Origin: Flabesymbios commensalis
Taxonomy: Eukaryota; Annelida; Polychaeta; Terebellida; Flabelligeridae
Assembly: GCA_964017125.1 (NCBI GenBank)
Contig: OZ024908.1
Location: 57,570,402-57,634,401, forward strand
Reading direction: 5' to 3'
DNA: 64,000 bases
The notes beneath the pieces are model-generated. The model was not told the origin of the DNA and did no database searches. It was given only the letters and a program-made list of their open reading frames with translations. Shown here piece by piece: positions 1 to 9,470 of this stretch. Every line of letters begins with the position of its first letter. Position 1 is the first letter of the stretch. The position numbers were made by a program, and so were the translations under genes.

Positions 1-180
1 AGTCTCCACTATCACCAGGCAAAAAGCGGTAACTAGCCAAGACTCAGTAACCAGTTACCGTTCTTAAGCCAAGTCATAATCACTGTGATAGGTGAGAAGT
101 GAAAGAGAAGTATCGCACCCAAATCTAGTGGCTTTATACCCTCTTTCACCTCTCATCAGTAAATGTCACATTACCATCTG
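1..180. other. Unassigned flank with a weak hairpin
   Basis: No gene seen. A short imperfect inverted repeat lies at about 91-107 and 141-156 (GTGAGAAGTGAAAGAG against CTCTTTCACCTCTCAT). It may be the edge of a small inverted-repeat element, but no target duplication is visible. Confidence 0.35.
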
Positions 181-545
181 AACCAGGCGTTGGCACGATG
201 CCGGTCCACCACCTTAGGATGCTGGACCGACATCGCGCCAACTACAACAAGCAAGACACAGTGTTGGCCCAATTATTGTACCATCTGAATACAGTCCACA
301 TCAATGCTTCGGTGTCCCGTGTTGGTACAACGCTGGTCCACCATCTGCAGATGCTGGCCCATCGTCGCACCAACGATTGTGCGAAAGACCCGCTAGCTAC
401 CTGTACCTTGACTCGTCTCCAATAATTACTGACCGCTCCCTCTTCCAAATAGGTCCACAGCGCTGGTTCAATGCCGGGCCAACACCATTAGTTCGCATTA
501 TGAACAAGACGTTGGCCCAACACTGGGTCAATGCTTACAACTCGT
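181..545. repeat. Degenerate cluster of GTTGGCCCAACAT-type palindromic MITEs
   Basis: The stretch repeatedly uses words such as GTTGGCCCAA, GCTGGTCCACC and GGTTCAATGC, which are the arms of the palindromic CCCAGCAAACA family seen in better condition at 9985, 15008, 22322, 23952 and 55932. Two or three overlapping, decayed copies seem to be present. The short open frames across it are products of the palindromic composition and not genes. Confidence 0.6.
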
Positions 546-1490
546 TTCATTTATATATAAATATGCTATTTTCCCGATTGACCTCTCGGATTAATCCGAG
601 CTGTCAAACAGACGCTGTCTTAATTACAGCAAACAAATTAAAACGTGACGACAGCTGTGCATAGTTTTGATACTCCCCGCCAGAGAGGGGTGACAATCCC
701 CGAACGATTATCATCACGGTTCAATCAATAAAAAACTTTGAAATTAATTTAAACTAACAAAACAATGCTAACTTTAGAGCCTCTTTGTTCAGTTAACCCA
801 TCGTTTAACAACTGACAACACTCCTTTATCAAGGCAACTAAATTGACAGCAAAATGTGATACATTATAACACTGATCACTTCATGTTATTCTAAACACTG
901 TATAGTTCATTACAAAAATACTCCAAGCTCAGCAACGCCTAACTGGGGCGCGTCCCACCCCAATTTCATTCTGGCCTTTTATAACATGTTTACACATTTG
1001 TTTTAATAATTTCAATTTTCAATATTCCAATTTATAATGCACACCTGTGTCAACTAATGTATCCCTTTTTTATAACACAACATCTAACTAATTAACGCAC
1101 ACATGATCATTAATAATAGTATTTCGAGTCGTATATAATATTAGATGCAAACAATAATGAGATACAATAGATACAGAGTCACACCTAATTGAATTATACG
1201 CTTAATCGTTGAATTGCTTTTACTCGTCTACCACTTCTGTAGTCAACATTGTCAACCGGTCCCGCCCCCGGTTGACAAGCTACCTATTGAAAAAACAGGC
1301 GAGGCACCAGTGTGATGTCTGCACACCCTCACCATGTATGGCCGCCATCGTTAATAAGTTTTTAAGGTCGCGTCAGGAAAATATAAACAATTGAAAATTC
1401 GAATCGAGCTGGTATGAAAGGCAGCCATTTTGTTTGAATTTCTGGAGTCTTTAAACAACATCCAGCTCCCTGATTGGAAACGAAGTGCCT
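546..1490. other. AT-rich stretch without recognisable gene
   Basis: Low-complexity AT-rich sequence with no convincing ORF. It lies just beyond the 3' side (minus-strand sense) of the BEL/Pao pol remnant, where a 3' LTR would be expected. I could not recognise a matching LTR pair at the other end, so no LTR is called. Confidence 0.4.
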
Positions 1491-1504
1491 GACAGGTGCC
1501 CCGT

Positions 1505-1935
1505 CTACCACTTCTGGTGCGATAGGCGGGGGGAGCCGCCTGACTCACCTGTTCTCGCCGCCTCCTCGCCCATCACATCAGTGGGTTCTTTACTGCTCGT
1601 TATAATTGGATCGACCAGCGCTTTAGCCTGTTTAGCTGTGGTTTCTGAAATTCCAGAATGTAAATCGTCAGTAGTCTTAGAAGGGGTGTCAGAGTCAATC
1701 AAATGTAACAGTTCATTAGTAGATTGACCCTGATCCCATCCTTCCAGCTCATACAATCTTTGGATAGGTCGATCACATGTCTTGTCACCTAATTTGACGG
1801 TGGCTGAACGGACAATGTTGTCACTAGATTCCCTTACATTTACAATGACACCCATTGGTCATGATATAGGCTTATTAAAATCTTCCCGGATTAAGACTAC
1901 TTGACCCCGAGATAGGGCATGGTACGTGAGGACCT
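1505..1935 (-). pseudogene. BEL/Pao pol carboxy-terminal region (fossil A)
   Basis: The minus-strand translation contains a GQVVLIRED stretch and, further on, DRPIQRLYELE. Together these match the domain that closes BEL/Pao polyproteins after the integrase (known as DUF5641), whose consensus has a G-D-V-V-L start and an R-P-V-x-x-L-x-x-L-E end. It is a fossil piece of element A. Confidence 0.75.
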
Positions 1936-1974
1936 GTGATGTTTGCTCCAAATTTACGGCCCGCATGACGGCGC

Positions 1975-3280
1975 ACATGAAAAATAAAATACATATATAT
2001 GCCAGTCCCTGTTTTAAATATTCGAACCGGAGGACGACACATTGATAATGGTTAAATGGTTTGTTTCTTGCCTTCTTGTCCTTCCAAGATAACGCCCCGG
2101 AATGACGTTTGTTTTCGTCAGTCTTAGAGGATATACTCTCCCTGACTGTTTTCACTGAATCAATCACGGAGAATACAGAGACAAGAAACAAAATACATGT
2201 AGGCCTATATGCTTGTCTCCGTTTTAAATGGTCGAACCGGTAGACGGCACCTTGAAAATTGTTTAATGGTTTATATTTTGCCCTATTGTTCTTCCACGGT
2301 AACGCCTCGGAATAACGCTTGTATTCGTCAGTCTTAGACGATTTACCCTCCACGACCAAATCCACTGAATCGGTCATAGAGGATACAGGTGCATCAATTC
2401 CTCTACTCCTCAACGACCAGAAATCGTGTACGTCCGAATAAGGACGCACACCATTCCCGGCGGTCGGAGGAGAGGAAGAGATACAACACAAATCATTCTG
2501 GTTATTTGAACAAGTACCTGAAGCTGTCATAGAGAAAACTAAGGGTGTTACAATTGACATTTTTGAATCATTCTGTTTATTTAAAAAAGTACCCGAATCT
2601 CTCATAGAGGATACAGGTGCATTAATCCCTATACTACCCAACGACCTGGAACCGTGTACGTCCGAATAAGGACACACACCATTTCCGGCCGTCGGAGGAG
2701 ATGAAGAGATGCAACACTAATCATTCTGCTTATTCGAACAAGTACCTTTATCCGTCATTTTTGCCTCCTTGTCCTTCCCAGGTAATGCCCCGGAATACCG
2801 CTTGTTTTCGTCAGTCTTAGAGGATTTACCCTCTATGACTGATTCCACTAAATCAGTCACAGAGGATACAGGTGAATCAATTCCTCTACTTCCCAGCAAC
2901 CAGAAATCGTGTACGTCCGAATAAGGACGCAAACCATTCCCTGCCGTCGGAGAAGAGGAAGAGATGCAACACAAATCATTCCGGTTATTTGAACAAACAC
3001 CTGAATCTGTCATAGAGAAAACAGAGCCTGTTACAATTGACATATTTGAATCATTCTGTTTATTTGAACAAGTACCTGGATCTGTCATAGGGGATAGGCC
3101 TACAGGTACATTAACCCCTATACTCTCCAGCGACCAGAAATCGTCAACGTCTCTACACATACCACCATTCCCGGCCGTCGGAGGAGAGGAAGCGATGCAA
3201 CATAGCACGGAGGGGGTTGCGTTTGACATATTCGATGTACTGTCGTTGTTAAAACAATCCCCAGAAATAGTATAACCTAA
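1975..3280 (-). repeat. Internal repeat block of coding-like 200-330 bp units in fossil A
   Basis: A block with the words CGTGTACGTCCGAATAAGG and CCGTCGGAGGAGA recurs at about 2425-2490, 2655-2717, 2905-2970 and 3150-3205. It alternates with a second block carrying CGTCAGTCTTAGAGGAT. Repeats remain open over long distances on the minus strand and give peptides with repeated P-P-T-A-G-N-G and S-K-T-D-E-N-K-R words. This is an imperfect tandem or interleaved array inside the pol remnant. Confidence 0.7.
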
Positions 3281-3512
3281 TTTAGAATTCTGTGCGACAA
3301 ACCCACATGACAATCTGATAAAGTCTGGTTGAATTATATCTCAATAATGGTTGAGACCAATCAACATATGTATTTCTATACCTTCACCGGCATTTAAATA
3401 GGACACATTCAATTGTGTTAGTTCTTGAATCACATCACTCGACAGTTTAGGTTTGCATATTTTACAACTAATCGTTTCAACACCTAAACATTGTACCTGA
3501 ACAGATGGCTTT

Positions 3513-4598
3513 GTGTACTCGACGCAGACGCACACGCAGACTCATAAAATCTGGGCTTTATGTACTTGATGCAGAATGTTGATTTATTGCTGGGCCAGCG
3601 TCGTAAATTGTGGGCCAAGATTAAAACAACATTGTGGTGGGGATAGCATCTGACCCAGCGAAAGCGGGGTGTGGGTCATTATAGACCTAGGCCCAGCATT
3701 TAGCCTACCTGTTTACGACAAGGCTGTTAATATAACAAATGACTCTCGTTGTTTGAATACTATGTCGATTCTTGATGGAAAGGACTGAAGGAGTTCTCAC
3801 ATCTGTAATTTTTGAGGCAGACCTCCTGTTGGTTCTATTTTTATTTTGACCAAACGTTTTTTTTCAACTTGGGTCACCGTCTACGATAGGCTACTGGACC
3901 AACATTAAAACAACAAACATATGGAAGCACGAGTAAACTTGGGCTACTTTATTTAGATTCAGTAGGCCTATAGGCCAGCATCACATCGCAGATGGTGAAC
4001 CAACATTGAGTCATCATTGATGAATATCTTGCATTCGTGACAACAACATCGCGGGCTGATCGAGCTTGAGTTTCTACCTCCTTTTTTAATGTTTAGCCCC
4101 CCTCCCCCCCCCCTCCCTCCTATCACCTTAACTTTCCTGTAAAATATTAGAGTGATCTATAGCCGACATTTAGCATGCTTAGGCTAGGCCTAGACATATA
4201 TTCTGACATTGGCTGCCATCTGCGGCAGTGATGTCAATAGGTGTTCTAAATTTTTTTTTCAGAATTTCGGAGCTTTAAGTGGCTGGAACAAACTGTTACG
4301 AATAAAAACAAGATTTTCAGCAATGACCACCAAGTCCGAAAAATAAAAATAAATGCTCAAGAGTGAACAAATTGCACCAGGTGGTTTTACAATCTACACC
4401 TAACAATTATACCTCTGGAGCAAAAATACATAATACTGTTTTAATTCAGCTAAATATGGTGGCCTGGCAAACCGACCGAGGAACTTTATCATGGTTATCA
4501 GAATGTGGGAACTTCGAAACATGGGAACGTTCGTCTGCGTCTGATTGTGCGTCAGATTGTGCGTCTGAGTGTGCGTCTGCGTCGAGTAGGCCCTACAC
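3513..4598. repeat. Inverted pair of TCGACGCAGACGCAC arms around MITE debris
   Basis: The left arm (3513-3544) carries TACTCGACGCAGACGCACAC. The right arm (4533-4598) holds its reverse complement followed by a short GTGCGTCTGA-type tandem. The enclosed 1 kb has pieces of the CCCAGCAAACA palindromic family (about 3590-3675 and 3885-4025) and a C-rich tract near 4100. It may be a small foldback element inserted into fossil A. Confidence 0.5.
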
Positions 4599-4631
4599 AA
4601 AGCTGAACAGATGATGACAAATTTATTTCAT

Positions 4632-4923
4632 GCAGGTTTCTCGGCCCACTTTAAGTCACATTACTACTACCGAACGACCCGTAGGTCAGCTTTTCTACGG
4701 CAATATGCCTTGTTTCAAGTTTGTCAAGCAGGTTTCTCGGTCCACTTTGAGTCACATTACTACTACCGAACGACCCGTAGGTCAGCTTTTCTACGGCAAT
4801 ATGCCTTGTTTCAAGTTTGTCAAGCAGGTTTCTCGGTCCACTTTAAGTCACATTACTACTACCGAGCGACCCGTAGGTCAGCTTTTCTACGGCAATATGC
4901 CTTGTTTCAAATTTGTCAAGCAC
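4632..4923 (-). repeat. Three-copy 96-bp tandem repeat
   Basis: Copies start at 4632, 4728 and 4824 with exact 96-bp spacing and only a few substitutions between copies. Ninety-six is a multiple of three, so several frames stay open through the array on both strands and give 32-residue repeated peptides. The innermost copy overlaps the sequence just downstream of the protease-like region of fossil A. The near identity suggests a recent tandem duplication compared with the age of the surrounding fossil. Confidence 0.9.
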
Positions 4924-5151
4924 TGAATTTAAAATGAAGCTACGATCACTTCCACTGTCTAATAGGATATTAAAGTCTTCCACTTCTCCACTCTTGGTCG
5001 TTAATGGGACAGATATAGTTTGTAACAAGATGGTGTTGTTCGCCTTGGTTATCAGACTGATGAACCCTGGAAATTCAGTTTCCTCAGCAGTTCGGTCCCC
5101 TGAGACGGTCTGCCTTTCAGCTAGAGAGACATTAATGTTATTGTGGGACAC
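4843..5151 (-). pseudogene. BEL/Pao retropepsin-like region (fossil A)
   Basis: The minus-strand translation contains LLDSGSDRSFI, which matches the active-site region (L-L-D-S-G-S) of the aspartic protease of BEL/Pao elements, preceded by a hydrophobic strand ending in VEDFNI. It lies directly downstream of the zinc-knuckle region, in the order expected of this superfamily. Fossil part only. Confidence 0.75.
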
Positions 5152-5255
5152 GAGGTGTTGTAACGAGTCCTGTCTCTCCTAGCCTGAATCACGTGCATAA
5201 TTGGGTGGTACATTAAGCTTCGTATAGACTGAATCATTTTTCTCCTCGCTTTCTA

Positions 5256-5864
5256 CTAGTGAGTTAATTCTGTTATCACTACTAGGTGCCACAGTATCAC
5301 GACTAGGTGGCGCTCTAGACACATTGACAGCTTTGTTGGGCCTACGGCGGACAAGACCCAGACTCCGATTTTCACCGTAAAGGAGGAGCTGTTATTAAAT
5401 TTTGTTGTATTTGTTTCGTCACTACTATGCACCCCATCACCCAGTTCACATAATAGGGGGTGATGCGGCGCATCGCAGTGATGACGCTTTATCTTAGTGG
5501 GGCAATTTTTGGCCAGGTGATTGGCCTTAAAACACATATAGCAGGCACCGTAATTATAAATGGCTTGCCTTCTCTTTGTAACTGAGGACTTCAAAAACTG
5601 GTCACATGAGACAAGACTATGATCTTTGCCGCATGTGAAACAGCGATCGCGGGTGGTGTCGGAATGTGAGTAAACTTGTTCACTTACTGTCAAAGCACTG
5701 GCTGTTGGTAGTCGCTCTTGTAGAATAGATTCACTAAATGACTTGCTTGTAGTCAGGGGGATTAACCCATATTTACCCTTGAATTGTTCAAATCGTTCTA
5801 CAAGCGCTAAATTTGGCCCACTTGTAGCCAAGGTCATATACTTTCGATATTTCGCGGGAGCCAA
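5256..5864 (-). pseudogene. BEL/Pao gag zinc-knuckle region (fossil A)
   Basis: The minus-strand translation shows a C-F-T-C-G-K-D-H-S-L start, then a second knuckle with C-Y-M-C-F-K-A-N-H-L-A-K-N-C, and then a C-D-A-P-H-H-P-L-L-C-E tail. This cysteine/histidine pattern is typical of the carboxy end of BEL/Pao Gag. Its first residues derive from the dispersed CCAAGATGGCCGCC repeat described at 5782-6005. Fossil part only. Confidence 0.75.
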
Positions 5865-6005
5865 GCTGGGCTCCCGCCGTGGGCGCCATATTGGACAAAT
5901 CCAAGATGGCCGCCATTATTAACAGTCCCATCTCCTAACTTGCAAACTAATACCAGTAGAGACACACTTAATATCATTTTTCTATGATTTTCGACCATGT
6001 AGAAT
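5782..6005 (-). repeat. Dispersed CCAAGATGGCCGCC repeat, copy 1
   Basis: This stretch matches 9061-9284 in inverted orientation over its whole 224 bp, with landmarks GAACGATTTGAACAAT, GGCTCCCGC, TATGGCGCCCACGGCG and AATGGCGGCCATCTTGGATT. Related words occur near 36041, 41634, 44930, 45604, 45953 and 61060, so it is a dispersed family. It touches the start of the gag remnant of fossil A. Confidence 0.75.
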
Positions 6006-6323
6006 CTATTTAACACTTTTTAAAATTAATTAAGAAATTATTTAACTTGTTAATATATATACTTGTAAATGGTACTTTAGCTGAAATTAGACGATTTTAA
6101 ACATACCTTAGTGATTTAAAGACTAATAATTCCAAAAATCGTACTAGAAGCAAAATATGTTGGTCATGGGTAAGAAAAAGCTTATTATTTCCACTTAAAA
6201 AACAATCTCCTACTTTGGAGAGGAGCATATATTGTAAAATCCAAGATGGCCGTGGGACAAAGAAATCAGTTATAAGTTGCAAACGCGAAAAAATAGAATC
6301 AAGTAAGATAACACTTTTTGTAC

Positions 6324-6324
<1 letters not shown>
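6006..6324. other. AT-rich spacer with a second CAAGATGGCCG word
   Basis: No gene seen. A second short CCAAGATGGCCG word lies near 6242, next to the poly-AAT tail of the LINE that follows. Confidence 0.4.
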
Positions 6325-6382
<58 letters not shown>

Positions 6383-6384
6383 TA
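6325..6384. repeat. (AAT)n microsatellite, tail of the LINE
   Basis: About 19 uninterrupted AAT units. It forms the 3' tail of the LINE on the opposite strand. Confidence 0.95.
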
Positions 6385-6880
6385 TAATTATAAACTTCTA
6401 TAGCGCCTAAATCACTGCTGATCCGAGCTCAGAGGCGCGACAAACACAATCGTAATCTGACTCATAATTCCAAAACCATTTGCGTTTGTCGTGTGGGCCA
6501 ACCGGACCACCGAGGATTTAGGTCGGAAAAGTCAGACCAAAAAGACGTTTTCAATTTCTTACGGAACCCAATTTGTGTTTTCAAAGAGCGAATTTTATAA
6601 AGGAAGTTCATTCCAAAGTCTAGGTGCAGCAACATAAAAGGCCCTGCTGCCTACCATGGTTTTGACCAGTGGAACATGCAGCTGTTCTAGATCACTAGAA
6701 CGAAGTGTCCGTACCTTTCGGTTGAAGCATGTTTAGAATATATACTGGTTGTGCACTGGCAGGTTAAGGAACACAATTTAAATTTGATTCTGTAGGGAAC
6801 AGGTAACCAGTGCAAAGATTTAAGAAGAGGAGTTATGTGACAAAAAAGAAGAGATTTTGTCGCAACCCGCGCCAAACAGT
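6325..6880 (-). mobile_element. 3' end of a CR1/Jockey-like LINE with (ATT)n tail
   Basis: On the minus strand, 6875-6687 encodes HITPLLKSLHWLPVPYRIKF, the conserved end of many invertebrate LINE reverse transcriptases. Downstream, another frame shows an A-P-R-L-W-N-E-L-P-L stretch, the next conserved block. The sequence then runs into a 3' UTR with GCGCCTCTGAGCTCGGATCAG and ends in an (ATT)n tract (6325-6384 on the plus strand as AAT repeats). It is 5'-truncated and frameshifted, as is usual for such copies. Confidence 0.8.
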
Positions 6881-7330
6881 TTTGTGATGATGAAGCTTTT
6901 TATAAGAGTATGCATGTGATGTTACAGTCACATATATGTACCATGTGTACATTTATCTCCACAATACAACATTTTGCCAAAATGTGATTATATAATAACA
7001 AACTCAACCTCTAATGCTTCTAACTTGGACATAACATAGTAAAAATTAAATTGTCTGCACATTTTTTATCAAAATGGCACTCGTGTAAATCCACCATTCA
7101 GAATAGGGCCTGACCAGTAGGCCTATATACAAATCGAAGATGGAACTTCTAAATTATAACTACAAACATCCATCCATTTACAATTATGTTTCACTACCAC
7201 AATGCAAAACTTTCAGCGAGTGGAAATAGATTAAAAACTTTGTCATCCAAATGAGGATAATCGCTAATACAGATACGCTTAACACGTACACTCAATCTTG
7301 AACGAACCATGTCAAATTACCCTAAATATT
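6881..7330. other. AT-rich stretch without recognisable gene
   Basis: No ORF of note and no repeat that I can tie to other parts of the window. Confidence 0.5.
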
Positions 7331-8520
7331 TTATGTATTACACAATACATGTTCAATGCGCTCCATATGCACACTTTCCAGAGTCAAACATTGCGAATCG
7401 TCAGTAAGGGCAATCCATGTCTCTGTCAGGATTGTTCCCATGCATTCCAGCCACTCTTCTTGCCACAGCGCAAAATATGGGAAATGTGCTGTATCACAGC
7501 CTGTTAAGGAGTGAAACAATGGTAACGCTAATGACTGTTGGTGGGGAATATGCACAGGAACGTCTCTATAGCTTTTGCCACTACCAAACCCAATTCATAA
7601 TTCTGCAAGCCTCACGTTTTCAAACAAACTCAGAGCTAGAACAACAATGTCACTGTCAACTGTTCGTAAAAAAGCTTTTTCGTGACCCTGATTTCATGCA
7701 TGGGCCAGGTGCAAAAATATACAATAGGCCTACGAGTGTCAGCCTCTGTGTTGTTGAAGGGCTCTAGTGTTTTCATATCAATATTTAACAATCTGTTTGT
7801 CAGCACCATCCCTGGCCAGTCGTTTACTTATGCAGGAGAAAAGCTCCCTTTTACTATCTACATTTTTCAGATATGATATGTCTCTTTTTGGGGGTGGGTG
7901 TGATGCCATCACTGTTTGGTTCCAGTGGTGTACGTACACCTGTTCCACGTCTCTGGTGATTTGAGTTTTTCAGGGTATGTGTCCCAGATTGCGTCGACAC
8001 GCTCCACTGTAGACGTCAGTTGATTCTCTAGGAAAGGAACAACATTTAGAGATACTTACTCTGGTTAGGCGCACTTTATGAATGATCACAGCCATATCAG
8101 GTAAAACCTGTCTTGCTGTACAAACGCAGGCTGTTGGAGCTTTGATATAAGCCAGTATATCTAACTTGTTTCCCGCTCTAAGCAAACCACAATCCGATAG
8201 AGAAGAGGGTTCTCGTTGGTTTTCATATTTGAAGAAATCTACCATATCTGATTCTGCTGGTGTCGACTGAAGATATATAAAAAGTCGGGTGATGAGAGTG
8301 GTGATCTGTTTTAACATTCCATCTTTCTCTCCTTCCTTTCGTGTATCTGGACGATTGCTAAACGTGAACAAACGGTTGCTTTTAATTGTATGGGAGACTG
8401 GAACGGTAGCATTCGTAAGAAGTGTGTCTACATATTATTCTGAATGAAGAGTTTTGCCAACTTCTGTGATTTTGGATAGAGACATAGCGACTACATTTTC
8501 CAAGACATCACATGTATCAA
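7331..8520 (-). pseudogene. Fossil of a multicopy family with HSLTGCDT motif, copy 1
   Basis: On the minus strand, recognisable blocks appear in order: a region with DMVDFFKYENQREPSSLSD (8371-7970 frame), then an N-T-E-A-D-T-R word, then an acidic V-D-S-D word, then FHSLTGCDT (7331-7555 frame). These blocks occur in the same order in a large family of multicopy invertebrate proteins usually deposited as uncharacterised. The E-A-D-T-R and G-C-D-T motifs suggest a metal-binding nuclease-like fold, but that is an inference. The copy is old and broken in several places. A second copy lies at 36770-38830. Confidence 0.6.
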
Positions 8521-8580
8521 GAGCAACAAGCTCATGGCCTGTCGCCAGAAAAGGATTACCTAATTCGGTCACAACTCCCA

Positions 8581-8661
8581 GTTGACCTAGGAATAACTAA
8601 AATACAAATAAATGTATTTATATATATTTTTATTTGTGCTTTTAGTTATTCTCAGATCAAC
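8581..8661. repeat. AT-rich long hairpin
   Basis: Left arm GTTGACCTAGGAATAACTAA (from 8581) pairs with TTAGTTATTCTCAGATCAAC (ending 8661), enclosing ATTTATATATAT. The flank AGATCAACTCCAAATCATCA recurs at about 9033-9052, so this is a small MITE-like unit with a partial second copy. Confidence 0.75.
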
Positions 8662-8854
8662 TCCAAATCATCAATATGGTTGACACACTGGGTCATTGTT
8701 ACACTGTCCCCATTTAAACACTGTCGCGTTACGCTGAAAATCCTGCCCGAGCGGCAGTTTCGTTTAAATGAAACAAGTAATCATTTTATACAGGGGGAGG
8801 GTGGTGGAAGGGGTCGGGGAAGGCCACTTGCAGTCGGCATGAATCAGCACACGG

Positions 8855-8886
8855 CGTAGCAGTGTGTAGGCACACACACTGCTACG
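8855..8886. repeat. Perfect 13-bp stem hairpin
   Basis: CGTAGCAGTGTGT (8855-8867) and ACACACTGCTACG (8874-8886) are perfect inverted repeats around a six-base loop. There is no following T-run on either strand, and its role is unknown. Confidence 0.8.
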
Positions 8887-9060
8887 GAGTGTAGGTCATT
8901 GTCAATGCCTGACACTGCTAGTAACACGATTTAAAGAAAATCTACCTCATTTAAATCACTAGAGTGTAATTAAAATATCCCGTTTTCGGCAAAAATACCA
9001 TTTATATATGTAATTGTGCTTAAAATTATTTCCAGATCAACTCCAAATCATCAGAAATGA

Positions 9061-9284
9061 ATTCTACATAGTCGAAAACCATAGAAAAGTGGTATTAAAT
9101 GTGTCCCTACGTCTATTAGTTTAAAAGTTATGACATGCCCACATTTGGAATGGCGGCCATCTTGGATTTGTCTGATATGGCGCCCACGGCGAGAGCCCAG
9201 TTTGGCTCCCGCGAAAAATCAAAAGTATATGACCTGGGCTACAAGTGGTCTAAATTTGGTGCTTGTGGAACGATTTGAACAATT
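9061..9284 (+). repeat. Dispersed CCAAGATGGCCGCC repeat, copy 2
   Basis: Inverted copy of 5782-6005 over its full length with roughly three quarters of positions matching by eye. It abuts the gag fossil that starts near 9300. Confidence 0.75.
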
Positions 9285-9462
9285 ATATGATTAAGCCCCC
9301 CTGACTATTGTGGATGTAGAAAAGCAGAGGGCACGTTGGCGGGTAGCTACAGAATCTTGTAGGAAGGTCAGTAAATGTGGCAGATCCCCTTCCTTGCCTT
9401 TGCTCACGTCCGCCCATTCCAATGCCAACTGACAAGGCAGACGGCGAATTATAATGGGTGTA

Positions 9463-9470
9463 ATGATTAT
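9463..9470. repeat. Left target-site duplication ATGATTAT
   Basis: Identical to 10774-10781 on the other side of the 9471-10773 element. Confidence 0.85.

Larger units (their letters stand above)
1494..5864 (-). mobile_element. Broken BEL/Pao LTR retrotransposon fossil A
   Basis: Read on the minus strand, the order is gag zinc-knuckle region (5864-5256), retropepsin-like region (5151-4843), repeat-rich sequence, and the carboxy end of pol (about 1935-1505). This is the order of the BEL/Pao superfamily. The element is old and clearly broken, with multiple breaks, and is expanded by two internal repeat blocks and by MITE debris between 3550 and 4100. No LTR pair was recognised, so the outer limits are approximate. 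It is treated as a fossil. Confidence 0.75.

Noticed and set aside
1-1490. LTR of the BEL/Pao fossil A
   Set aside because: The position would be right for a 3' LTR, but I could not find a matching copy on the gag side, so no LTR is called.
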